The position numbers and the translations under genes are program-made. A DNA stretch of 64,000 nucleotides from NCEH01 sp002257205 (lineage in GTDB: Bacteria; Pseudomonadota; Alphaproteobacteria; Rhizobiales; Xanthobacteraceae): the NCBI RefSeq assembly GCF_043195105.1, contig NZ_JBAFWO010000007.1. One strand, 5' to 3'. The first letter of the stretch is position 1, and every line of letters begins with the position of its first letter. Under the pieces are notes generated by a model that saw only the letters and a list, made by a program, of their open reading frames with translations, ran no database searches and was not told the origin of the DNA. Positions 25,576 through 33,215 of the stretch are shown piece by piece.

Positions 25576-26505
25576 ATGCTGTTCAATCAAGCAGGCGCAG
25601 CCAATGATGCGGCTGCTGGCGCCTTGGGCGCCGGCGACGATCTGGTGACCGAGACCACCACCCAGACCTTCATGGCCGACGTGATCGAGGAATCCAAGCG
25701 CCGCCCGGTGCTGGTGGATTTCTGGGCGCCGTGGTGCGGCCCGTGCAAGACCCTCGGCCCGATCATCGAGAAATCGGTGAAGGCCACCAAGGGCAAGGTC
25801 AAGCTGGTCAAGATGAATATCGACGACCACCCGGCGGTTGCCGGGAAGCTGGGCATTCAGTCCATTCCCACCGTCTATGCCTTCGTCAACGGCCAGCCGG
25901 TGGACGGCTTCATGGGCGCGCTGCCGGAAGGCCAGGTGAAGTCCTTCATTGAGCGTCTTCTCGGCGGAGCGGTGAACCCGGATGCGGCCGAGCTGCTCGC
26001 CGCCGGCGAGGCCGCGCTGGCGGAGGGGGACGCTGCGGGCGCGGCGGAGGTGTTCGCCCATATCCTGTCCGAGGATCCGGAAAACCTGAAGGCGCTCGGC
26101 GGGTTCGTGCGCGCGCAGGTGCTGGCCGGCGCCCTGGAAGAGGCGAAGGAAACGCTGGCGAGCATTCCCGCCGCCAAGCAGAGCGACAGCGCCATCACCG
26201 CCGCGCGGGCGGCGCTCGATCTGGCGGAGCAGGCCGCCGCGCTGGGCGATGCCGCCCCGCTCGAAGCCAAGGTCAATGCCGATCCCGCCGACCATCAGGC
26301 GCGGTTCGACCTTGCCGTCGCGCTCAATGCCAAGGGCCTGCGCGACCAGGCGCTCGCCCATCTGCTGGAAATCGTCAAGCGCGACCGCGCCTGGAACGAG
26401 GACGGGGCGCGCAAGCAATTGGTGCAGTTCTTCGAAGCCTGGGGACCGACCGATCCATCGACGGTCGCCGGCCGCAAGAAGCTTTCCGCGATTCTGTTCG
26501 CTTAA
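25576..26505 (+). CDS. Thioredoxin-TPR co-chaperone (YbbN/CnoX type)
   Basis: The 309-residue protein has a thioredoxin domain (about residues 25-135) with active site WCGPC at 53-57, preceded by VDFWAP, and cis-Pro in SIPTVYAF. It is followed by a TPR-like helical region (AELLAAGEAALAEGDAAGAAEVFAHIL..., DHQARFDLAVALNAKGLRDQALAHLLEIV). This is the CnoX/YbbN architecture, which protects proteins from oxidation and hands them to GroEL or DnaK. Unlike E. coli YbbN it keeps both cysteines and may be redox-active. The LON-domain gene follows after 9 bp, a conserved pair. The 298-bp spacer to smc shows no gene. Confidence 0.9.
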   Translation: MLFNQAGAANDAAAGALGAGDDLVTETTTQTFMADVIEESKRRPVLVDFWAPWCGPCKTLGPIIEKSVKATKGKVKLVKMNIDDHPAVAGKLGIQSIPTVYAFVNGQPVDGFMGALPEGQVKSFIERLLGGAVNPDAAELLAAGEAALAEGDAAGAAEVFAHILSEDPENLKALGGFVRAQVLAGALEEAKETLASIPAAKQSDSAITAARAALDLAEQAAALGDAAPLEAKVNADPADHQARFDLAVALNAKGLRDQALAHLLEIVKRDRAWNEDGARKQLVQFFEAWGPTDPSTVAGRKKLSAILFA

Positions 26506-26514
26506 GGGACGCGC

Positions 26515-27186
26515 GTGGCCAAGCATCGCTCCTATCATTCGCCGGCGGACCTGCCGGCGACCTTGCCGGTGTTCCCGCTCGCGGGCGCGCTGCTGCTGCC
26601 GCGCGCCGAATTGCCGCTCAATATTTTCGAGCCGCGCTATCTTGAGATGATCGACGATGCGCTCGCGGGCGAGCGGCTGATCGCCATGGTCCAGCCGGAC
26701 GAGAGCAAGCCCGAGGGGCCGCACGGGCCGGTGCTGTTCCAGGTGGGCTGCATCGGCCGCATCACCCAGTTCAGCGAGACCGGCGACGGGCGCTATCTCA
26801 TCACCTTGTCCGGCATCTGCCGCTTCAAGGTGGGCGCGGACCTCGACGTGGACACGCCGTATCGGCGGATCGCCATCGATCCGAGCCCCTATGCGCACGA
26901 TTTCCAGGAAAGCGCGGGCGAGGACGAGGTGGACCGCACCGCGCTGCTCGCGGCGCTGGCCGCGTTTCTGGAGGCGAACCAGCTGGAAGCCGATTGGGAC
27001 GGCATCCAGCAGGCCGGTACGGAAACCCTGGTGAACGCGCTTTCGGTGATGTCGCCCTATGGCGCGCTGGAAAAACAGGCGCTGCTGGAAGCGCAGGACC
27101 TGAAGGCGCGGGCCGAAATGCTGGTCGCCATCACCCAGATGATGCTGGCCCGCATGCCGGGAGACGGCGAGGCGCCCCTTCAATAG
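26515..27186 (+). CDS. LON substrate-binding domain protein
   Basis: The 223-residue protein consists of a LON N-terminal domain only: LPVFPLAGALLLPRAELPLNIFEPRYLEMIDDAL near residue 15, QVGCIGRITQFSETGDGRYLITLSGICRF, and a helical tail ending AQDLKARAEMLVAITQMML. It has no AAA or protease domain. Such proteins are cytosolic and of unclear function, perhaps recognising substrates. The start is GTG at 26515, 9 bp after the thioredoxin gene stop, so the two are co-transcribed. Confidence 0.87.
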   Translation: MAKHRSYHSPADLPATLPVFPLAGALLLPRAELPLNIFEPRYLEMIDDALAGERLIAMVQPDESKPEGPHGPVLFQVGCIGRITQFSETGDGRYLITLSGICRFKVGADLDVDTPYRRIAIDPSPYAHDFQESAGEDEVDRTALLAALAAFLEANQLEADWDGIQQAGTETLVNALSVMSPYGALEKQALLEAQDLKARAEMLVAITQMMLARMPGDGEAPLQ

Positions 27187-27220
27187 ACTGAGGCGCCGCA
27201 AATGGTGGCGCTGCCGATCC

Positions 27221-27565
27221 TCAGGGTTCCACCGCGAAGCGCAGCCGCCCCGCCGGGGCGAGGGTGTCGAGATCGAAGGTGCGCACCTCGACCGCGCCGC
27301 CCACGTCCAGCGTCACGACCAGAAGCTTGTCCGCCACCGCCGTTGAGACGATGCGCGCGCCTTTCGGCAAAGCGGCGGTGATATCGCTGGCCTTCTGGCC
27401 CTTGGCGCGCAACATGCGATAGCCGATCACGCCGAACACGGATGCGACCCCGAGCATCATGATGAGGCCGGACACCAGGGAAAAGCGCCGCACTTTTTTC
27501 AGCACGCGCTCCTGGGCGGGTGAGAGTTCCTCTTGAGGTTCGGGATCGGGTGAAGTGAAAACCAT
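27221..27565 (-). CDS. Small single-span membrane protein (DUF6476-like)
   Basis: The 114-residue protein begins MVFTSPDPEPQEELSPAQERV. It has one membrane helix (LVSGLIMMLGVASVFGVIGYRML, about residues 32-54) and a C-terminal domain with ITAALPKGARIVSTAVADKLLVVTLDVGG and VRTFDLDTLAPAGRLRF. This is a conserved Rhizobiales protein found divergent from rluD; function unknown. Its ATG (27565-27563) shares the palindrome CATG with the rluD start at 27564. The frame is open upstream but the extension is an rluD shadow. Confidence 0.75.
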   Translation of the reverse strand: MVFTSPDPEPQEELSPAQERVLKKVRRFSLVSGLIMMLGVASVFGVIGYRMLRAKGQKASDITAALPKGARIVSTAVADKLLVVTLDVGGAVEVRTFDLDTLAPAGRLRFAVEP

Positions 27566-28613
27566 GAACAAGCCTGACTGGGTGGATGAAGACGCCGTTC
27601 TCGACGTGCTGGACGAGGCTTCCGAAGGCGAGATCGACCATGAGGTCGTCGTGCCTTTAGAAGACGTGGACGCGCGCATCGACCGCGTGCTCGCCGCCCG
27701 GCTCGACGGGCTGAGCCGGACCCGCATCCAGCGCCTGGTGGCGGAAGGGCGCGTGACCAACGGCGGGCGAGTGGTAGGAGACGTTTCCGAGCGGGTCAAT
27801 GCCGGCGACGTGCTCCGCCTGCGCGTGCCGGCCCCCGAACCCGCCGAACCCGTGCCCGAGGCGATGGATCTCTCCATCGCCCATGAGGACGATCACCTGA
27901 TCGTGGTGGACAAGCCGGCGGGGCTGGTGGTGCATCCCGCGCCCGGCCATTGGTCCGGCACGCTGGTGAACGGCCTGCTGCATCATTGCGGCGCCAGCCT
28001 CTCGGGCATCGGCGGGGTGCGCCGGCCCGGCATCGTGCATCGGCTGGACAAGGATACGTCCGGCCTGCTGGTGGTGGCGAAGACCGATGCCGCCCATGCG
28101 GCGCTTTCCGCCCAGTTCGCCGACCACGGCCGCACCGGCCCGCTGGACCGCGCCTATCTCGCCTTCGTCTGGGGCGTCCCCGCCCAGCGCGGCACGGTGA
28201 ACGCGCCCATCGACCGGCATCCCTCCAGCCGCCAGAAAATGGCGGTGCGCACCGGCGGACGCGAGGCCGTGACCCATTGGGAGGTGCGGGCAACCTTCCT
28301 CGATAGCGCTGGAGCGCCGGTGGCGAGCCTGGTGGAATGCCAGCTGGAGACCGGGCGCACCCACCAGATTCGCGTCCACATGGCCCATGTCGGGCACCCG
28401 CTTCTGGGGGACGAGGTCTATGGGCAGGGCTTCCGCACCAAGGCGGCGCGGCTTGCGCCGGACGCGCGCGCCGCGCTGCTCGCCCTCGACCGGCAGGCGC
28501 TGCACGCCACCCGGCTTGGATTCGCGCACCCGGCCGGCGGGGAGACGCTGACCTTCGACAGCCCGCTTCCATCCGAATTGGCATTGCTTCTGGAGAAGCT
28601 CTCGACGTCGTGA
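27564..28613 (+). CDS. rluD: RluD-type 23S rRNA pseudouridine synthase
   Basis: The 349-residue protein has an S4-like RNA-binding domain (RIDRVLAARLDGLSRTRIQRLVAEGRVTNGG, about residues 35-70). The catalytic domain carries HRLDKDTSGLLVVAKT with the nucleophile Asp near residue 160, and the C-terminal ETGRTHQIRVHMAHVGHPLLGDEVYG. It isomerises uridines in helix 69 of 23S rRNA. The start could be GTG 27555 or ATG 27564; I prefer the ATG. An acidic N-terminal segment (WVDEDAVLDVLDEASEGEIDHE) precedes the S4 domain. rpoH follows on the same strand. Confidence 0.92.
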   Translation: MNKPDWVDEDAVLDVLDEASEGEIDHEVVVPLEDVDARIDRVLAARLDGLSRTRIQRLVAEGRVTNGGRVVGDVSERVNAGDVLRLRVPAPEPAEPVPEAMDLSIAHEDDHLIVVDKPAGLVVHPAPGHWSGTLVNGLLHHCGASLSGIGGVRRPGIVHRLDKDTSGLLVVAKTDAAHAALSAQFADHGRTGPLDRAYLAFVWGVPAQRGTVNAPIDRHPSSRQKMAVRTGGREAVTHWEVRATFLDSAGAPVASLVECQLETGRTHQIRVHMAHVGHPLLGDEVYGQGFRTKAARLAPDARAALLALDRQALHATRLGFAHPAGGETLTFDSPLPSELALLLEKLSTS

Positions 28614-28731
28614 CGGGATCGAACCTAGCCCTCGTGCGTTAGACCCTATATGGTTCGCGGTTGCGGTCGGCGAAAGCGGCCGCGCATGTGGTCGCTTGCG
28701 CTTGAGGGCCACGACATCAAGGAGGCCGCCC

Positions 28732-29631
28732 ATGGCCCGGTCACAACATGTGCCCATTCCCTCGGCTGAGGGGGGGCTTACACGCTATCTCGAGGAAATC
28801 CGCCGGTTCCCCATGCTGGAGCCGCAGCAGGAATACATGCTCGCCAAAAGCTGGCGCGAGCACGGAGATCGCGATGCCGCCCACAAGCTGGTGACCAGCC
28901 ATCTGCGCCTCGTGGCGAAGATCGCCATGGGCTACCGGGGCTATGGCCTGCCCATATCCGAAGTGATTTCCGAAGGCAATGTCGGCCTCATGCAGGCGGT
29001 GAAGCGGTTCGAGCCCGAAAAGGGCTTCCGCCTCGCCACCTATGCCATGTGGTGGATCCGCGCCTCGATCCAGGAATATATCCTGCGCTCGTGGAGCCTC
29101 GTGAAAATGGGCACCACGGCCGCGCAGAAGAAGCTGTTCTTCAACCTGCGCAAGGCCAAGAGCCAGATTTCCGCCCTGGAAGAGGGCGATCTGCGTCCCG
29201 ACCAGGTGAAGCACATCGCCACCAAGCTCGGCGTCACCGAGCAGGACGTGGTGGACATGAACCGCCGGCTCTCGGGCGATGCCTCCCTCAACGCGCCGCT
29301 GCGCGAGGAAGGGGAGGGCGGAGGCGAATGGCAGGACTGGCTGGTGGATGACCACCTGGACCAGGAAAGCGTGTTCGCCGAAAGCGAGGAGATGGAGAAT
29401 CGGCGCGGCGCCCTCGCCGGCGCGCTGAGCGTGCTCAACGAGCGCGAGCGCCGCATCTTCGAGGCGCGCCGCCTCTCCGAGGACCCGGTGACGCTGGAGG
29501 AACTCGCCGCAGAGTTCGGTGTCTCGCGCGAGCGGGTGCGCCAGATCGAGGTGCGGGCGTTCGAGAAGGTGCAGAAGGCGGTGGTGGACCGCGTCCGCGC
29601 GCTGGAAGAGCCCGAGGTCGAGAACGCCTGA
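28732..29631 (+). CDS. rpoH: Heat-shock sigma factor RpoH (sigma-32)
   Basis: The 299-residue protein is a sigma-32. Region 2 contains LVTSHLRLVAKIAMGYRGYGLPISEVISEGNVGLMQAVKRFEPEKGFRLATYAMWWI. The RpoH box KKLFFNLRKAKSQI follows near residue 132. Region 4 is LNERERRIFEARRLSEDPVTLEELAAEFGVSRERVRQIE. It directs heat-shock genes such as groESL and dnaK. AAGGAGG precedes the ATG at 28732. The rluD-rpoH pairing matches rhizobial rpoH1. The 118-bp gap to rluD contains CTATAT at about 28644, a possible -10. Confidence 0.95.
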   Translation: MARSQHVPIPSAEGGLTRYLEEIRRFPMLEPQQEYMLAKSWREHGDRDAAHKLVTSHLRLVAKIAMGYRGYGLPISEVISEGNVGLMQAVKRFEPEKGFRLATYAMWWIRASIQEYILRSWSLVKMGTTAAQKKLFFNLRKAKSQISALEEGDLRPDQVKHIATKLGVTEQDVVDMNRRLSGDASLNAPLREEGEGGGEWQDWLVDDHLDQESVFAESEEMENRRGALAGALSVLNERERRIFEARRLSEDPVTLEELAAEFGVSRERVRQIEVRAFEKVQKAVVDRVRALEEPEVENA

Positions 29632-29669
29632 GGGCGTCCGTGCATCGGCGCGCCGCCGCACGATAGGCG

Positions 29670-29780
29670 GTCATGGCCGGGCTTTTTCCGGCCATCTCCC
29701 ACGCCGGGCCGCCAGCGCCGGCCTTGAAAAGCCGATGCCAGCGGTGCCGCGTGGATCCCCGGGACGAGCCCGGGGATGAC
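29670..29780. repeat. Dispersed repeat family B, copy 1
   Basis: About 111 bp after rpoH begins GTCATGGCCGGGC...CCGGCCATC, a hairpin, and ends CGTGGATCCCCGGGACGAGCCCGGGGATGAC, a second hairpin. The same plan with GCCGGGCC and GGCCTTGAA in the middle recurs at 57595-57702. I see no gene in the 253-bp rpoH-extensin gap. Confidence 0.75.
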
Positions 29781-29884
29781 GACCGCGTTTTGGGGCCGAT
29801 CTTCTCTGCTCCCGCACGAAAAGCGCGACATCTGTCGCCGCCCCCTTAACCTGATCTCAACCCGCCGCCGCGCATCATGCCCCC

Positions 29885-31030
29885 ATGACGCGCGGCGTAT
29901 TCAGGTATCTCGTAGCCTCGCTCGTCTGCGTGGGGCTCCTGTCGGGCTGTCGTTTCGATTTGTTCGACCGACGGGAGCCCTGGCGCGCCGAGGCGGAAGA
30001 GAAGTGCATCGCCGAAAAGGGCGCGGTGGCATCTCCCTTCCTCGAGCCAATGTCGGAGATCGACGGGGCGGGCGCCTGCGGCATGGACCATCCTTTCCGG
30101 GTGTCCGGCCTCGAGGACGGCGCGGTCTCCGTGGAGCCCAAGGCGACGCTCGCTTGTCCCATGATCCGCGATCTCAATCTGTGGCTTGCCGAAGTGGTGC
30201 AGCCGGCTGCGACGGCTTGGCTCGGCCAGCCGGTGGTGGGCATCCGGCAAATGTCGTCTTATTCCTGCCGCGGGATGAACGGGCAGGTGGGCGCGAAGAT
30301 TTCCGAGCATGCGTTCGGCAATGCGCTGGATGTCGGCGCCTTCGTGTTCGCCGACGGGCGCGAAATCACGGTACGGAACGGTTGGAAGGGGCCGCAGGAG
30401 GCGCGCGGCTTCCTGCTCCAGGTGCAGGCGGGCGCCTGCGAAGTGTTCACCACCGTCCTGGCGCCGGGCTCGAACGTATTCCATTACGACCATATCCACG
30501 TGGACCTGATGCGGCGCCACAATCCGCGCCTGATCTGCAAGCCCGCGCCGCGTCCCATGGCGCCGCCGCCGCTGATGGTTTCGACGCCGCCGACGGTGCA
30601 ATTTGGCGGTCGCTCGGAAGGCCAGCCCCTGGGCGCGCCGGTGCCCCAGGTTCCGCAAGGGGCGCGCATTCCCGGCGAGCCCATGAGCATCGCGCCTCCC
30701 GGCCAGCCGCCGCTGCCGGACCGTGCGCCGCCGGGCTATGGGCAATCCCAGCCCGCCGGCACCGGGCGAGCGCCGAGCTATGGCCAGCAGCCTTATGGCG
30801 CGCCGCCGCCGGGCTATCCGCCGTCCGGCGATCCGGTGCAGCGCGTGCAGCCGCCGGGCACGGTCTATCAGCCAAATTCGCTGCGGCCGCCCGGCCCCAT
30901 GTCCTACGGGCCGGCCGGTGCCGGCGATCCGCAGGTGACGGGCTCGATCGCGAACCGCAAATATTATTCCCCGACCTTACCGCAGGCCTCCCCCATCCCT
31001 CTGCCCCAGGCCCGCCCGGGCGAGGATTGA
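29885..31030 (+). CDS. Extensin-like C-terminal domain lipoprotein
   Basis: The 381-residue protein starts with a lipoprotein signal (VASLVCVGLLSGC, lipid-modified Cys near residue 22). The extensin-like catalytic core covers residues 35-220: CGMDHPFRVSGLEDGAVSV, IRQMSSYSCRGMNGQVGAKISEHAFGNALDVGAF, and FHYDHIHVDL. The HAxGNALD and HxDHIHVD motifs match the zinc DD-peptidase-like fold of this family, so it may trim peptidoglycan. From about residue 225 a Pro/Gly-rich disordered tail runs to the end. Confidence 0.88.
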   Translation: MTRGVFRYLVASLVCVGLLSGCRFDLFDRREPWRAEAEEKCIAEKGAVASPFLEPMSEIDGAGACGMDHPFRVSGLEDGAVSVEPKATLACPMIRDLNLWLAEVVQPAATAWLGQPVVGIRQMSSYSCRGMNGQVGAKISEHAFGNALDVGAFVFADGREITVRNGWKGPQEARGFLLQVQAGACEVFTTVLAPGSNVFHYDHIHVDLMRRHNPRLICKPAPRPMAPPPLMVSTPPTVQFGGRSEGQPLGAPVPQVPQGARIPGEPMSIAPPGQPPLPDRAPPGYGQSQPAGTGRAPSYGQQPYGAPPPGYPPSGDPVQRVQPPGTVYQPNSLRPPGPMSYGPAGAGDPQVTGSIANRKYYSPTLPQASPIPLPQARPGED

Positions 31031-31058
31031 CAGGGCCCCGGGTCGCGGGGCGGAGGCA

Positions 31059-31076
31059 CCCGGCGCGAACGCCGGG
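31059..31076. terminator. Hairpin between convergent extensin-like gene and lactate permease
   Basis: CCCGGCG-CGAA-CGCCGGG forms a perfect 7-bp stem with a tetraloop. Neither side has a T-tract, so it may act weakly for both converging genes. Confidence 0.4.
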
Positions 31077-31086
31077 CGCCGGGTCG

Positions 31087-32748
31087 TCAGTGGATGACCA
31101 TCGCGGTGAACGGCCACACATAGGCTTGCAGCATCACGAAGCAGCCGACGAGGCAGGCCAGCGCGATCGAGTGCCAGAACACGAACCGCAGGATCGTGCC
31201 TTCATGGCCGAACCAATTGGTGGCCGTGGAGGCCACCACGATGGACTGCGCGTCGATCATCTTGCCCATGACGCCGCCGGAGGAATTGGCCGCGCCCATC
31301 AGGATGGGGCTGAGGCCCAATTGCTCGGCGGTGATCTTCTGCAAGCCGCCGAACAGCACGTTGGAGGCGGTATCCGATCCCGTCAGCGCGACGCCGAGCC
31401 AGCCGAGCAAGGTGCCGAAGAAGGGATAGAGGAAGCCCGCATGGGCAAAGGCCAGGCCCAGCGTCGCATCGAGGCCCGAATAGCGGGTGAGGGTGCCGAT
31501 GGCGAGCATGGCGGCGATGGTGAGCAGCGATTTGCGCACCACCCAGATGGTTTCAGCATAGGCCGTCACCATCCGCACCGGCGAGAACTTCATGAAGGCG
31601 GCGGCGATGAGCGCGGCGATCAGAATGCCGGTGCCGGTATAGGAGAGATAGGTGAAGGCGAACACCGCGCCTTCCGCCACCGGCTTTGCCACCACCGGCG
31701 GCACCTTCAGGATCATGTTGTGCAGGCCGGTGACCGGCACGTTGATGGTGAAGATGGGATTGACCAAGGCCTTGAACCAGCCGGTGCCCCACAGCCCCAC
31801 CACCAGGGAGAGAATGAACCACGGCACCCAGGACCAGATGACTTCGGCGCGGCTCGCCTTGGCGCGGGGCGGCGGCGGGGGCGGCATGGTGTCGGCGCTG
31901 GTGTCGTGGGTGCGCAGCTTCGGCGACAGCCACAATTCCTTGGGCTGCCACACCTGCAGGAATGCGACGAGGCACCCCATGGAGATGAGGGAGGCGCCGA
32001 TATCGACGATCCAGGGATTGATGAAGTTTGAAATCAGGAACTGCGGTACGGCGAACGACACGCCGGTGACCAGGATCGCCGGCCAGATCTGCCACATGCC
32101 CTTGCGCCCGGCGAACACCCAGATGAGCCAGAACGGCACGATGAGGGAGAAGAAGGGCAATTGCCGCCCCACCATGGCGCCGAGCAGATAGGGATCAAGC
32201 CCCGTCACCGAGGCCAGCCCCTGGATCGGCGTTCCGAGCGCGCCATAGGCGACGGGCGCGGTATTGGCGATCAAGGAGAGCCCCGAGGCGGCCAGCGGCG
32301 AGAAGCCGAGGCCGATCAGCAGCGCGCCCGTCACCGCGACGGGTGTGCCGAAGCCGGATGCGCCCTCGAAGAAGGCGCCGAAGGCAAAGGCGATCAACAG
32401 CAATTGCAGGCGCCGGTCCTGCGTGATGCCGCCGATGGATTGCTGGAGAATTTCGAACCACCCTTTTTCGACCGTAAGGCGATAAAGGAAAATGACGTTC
32501 AGAATAATCCAGCCGATCGGGAAAAATCCGGTGACGACGCCAAGCAGCGTCGCGCGGATGGCAAGATCCGCCGGCATGGTGAAGGCGAAAATGGAAATCG
32601 CGAGCGCCACCAGAAGGGCGAGAATTGCGGCAATATGTGCGGAGACCTTGCCGGAGGCAATCAATACCAGAAGTGTAACGACGGGAATCGCCGCCGCGAG
32701 AGTCGACAGCACTGCACTGCCGAACGGGTCATAGACCTGATTCCACAT
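31087..32748 (-). CDS. lctP: L-lactate permease
   Basis: The 553-residue protein has about 13 membrane segments and the LctP family blocks FAFGAFFEGASGFGTPVAVTGALL, TAPVAYGALGTPI, TGSDTASNVLFGGLQ and GAANSSGGVMGKMIDAQSIVVA. It imports lactate (and probably glycolate) with protons. Residues about 255-300 form a cytoplasmic loop with a Pro run (TMPPPPPPRAK). No lactate dehydrogenase gene is adjacent. The long upstream gap has palindromic candidate operators. Confidence 0.93.
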   Translation of the reverse strand: MWNQVYDPFGSAVLSTLAAAIPVVTLLVLIASGKVSAHIAAILALLVALAISIFAFTMPADLAIRATLLGVVTGFFPIGWIILNVIFLYRLTVEKGWFEILQQSIGGITQDRRLQLLLIAFAFGAFFEGASGFGTPVAVTGALLIGLGFSPLAASGLSLIANTAPVAYGALGTPIQGLASVTGLDPYLLGAMVGRQLPFFSLIVPFWLIWVFAGRKGMWQIWPAILVTGVSFAVPQFLISNFINPWIVDIGASLISMGCLVAFLQVWQPKELWLSPKLRTHDTSADTMPPPPPPRAKASRAEVIWSWVPWFILSLVVGLWGTGWFKALVNPIFTINVPVTGLHNMILKVPPVVAKPVAEGAVFAFTYLSYTGTGILIAALIAAAFMKFSPVRMVTAYAETIWVVRKSLLTIAAMLAIGTLTRYSGLDATLGLAFAHAGFLYPFFGTLLGWLGVALTGSDTASNVLFGGLQKITAEQLGLSPILMGAANSSGGVMGKMIDAQSIVVASTATNWFGHEGTILRFVFWHSIALACLVGCFVMLQAYVWPFTAMVIH

Positions 32749-33081
32749 TACATCGCTCCCTAGAGCCGTTTTATTTTTGCTTCAGATGCTGGTCGTCCAG
32801 CCCGCGCTATTGCGGGGCGACATCCTGCGTCTGTCAATGGTGAAACTCTTAAGAGATCAGCATTCGTCGGCTAAAGCTTAGGCATCAGCGCTGAATTTGC
32901 GCAGAGATGTGGAAGGGAATGATTCCAAAGTCTATATTACGTAGGGTAATATTGAGATTGATTCATGTGATTACCTAGCGTCATCATTCCGCACGGAATG
33001 AGACCGCATGTGCACGCGTTGGAAGTCGACTTTGCTGCCCAGCTGTACCCGCAGGGCTTCCCGCACAAGGCGCGCGCCATG
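32749..33081. other. lctP upstream regulatory region
   Basis: This AT-richer gap contains a palindrome GGAATGATTCC at 32916-32926 and a second related one, CATTCCGCACGGAATG, at 32985-33000. Between them are GTAGGGTAAT and ATTACCTAG, imperfect inverse copies. They are plausible operators for a lactate-responsive regulator, which is not encoded here. No gene is visible. Confidence 0.4.
32985..33000. promoter_or_regulatory. 16-bp palindrome, candidate operator
   Basis: CATTCCG-CA-CGGAATG is a perfect 7-bp inverted repeat. It shares the GGAAT half-site with GGAATGATTCC at 32916-32926. Spacing between the two centres is about 72 bp. Confidence 0.4.
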
Positions 33082-33124
33082 CAAAAGCAGAAGCCGCCGT
33101 CGCGCGGGGCGAACGGCGGCTTCT
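33082..33124 (-). terminator. Rho-independent terminator of the gcv operon
   Basis: AGAAGCCGCCGT (33089-33100) pairs perfectly with ACGGCGGCTTCT (33113-33124). It is followed on the minus strand by GCTTTTGC (the T run is 33085-33082). It lies about 90 nt after the gcvPB stop. Confidence 0.78.
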
Positions 33125-33215
33125 GGCAGGTGGCTTCGGGCACGTATCTTCCGGCATTTAAGCGGTGTTCGCCGGTGCGGCCGCGCACCCAAGGCGCGCG
33201 CGGCCGAAGAGGGGA

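Noticed and set aside
29776..32031. 751-codon plus-strand frame
   Set aside because: It runs through the extensin-like gene in another frame and then antisense to lctP; the composition is shadow-like.
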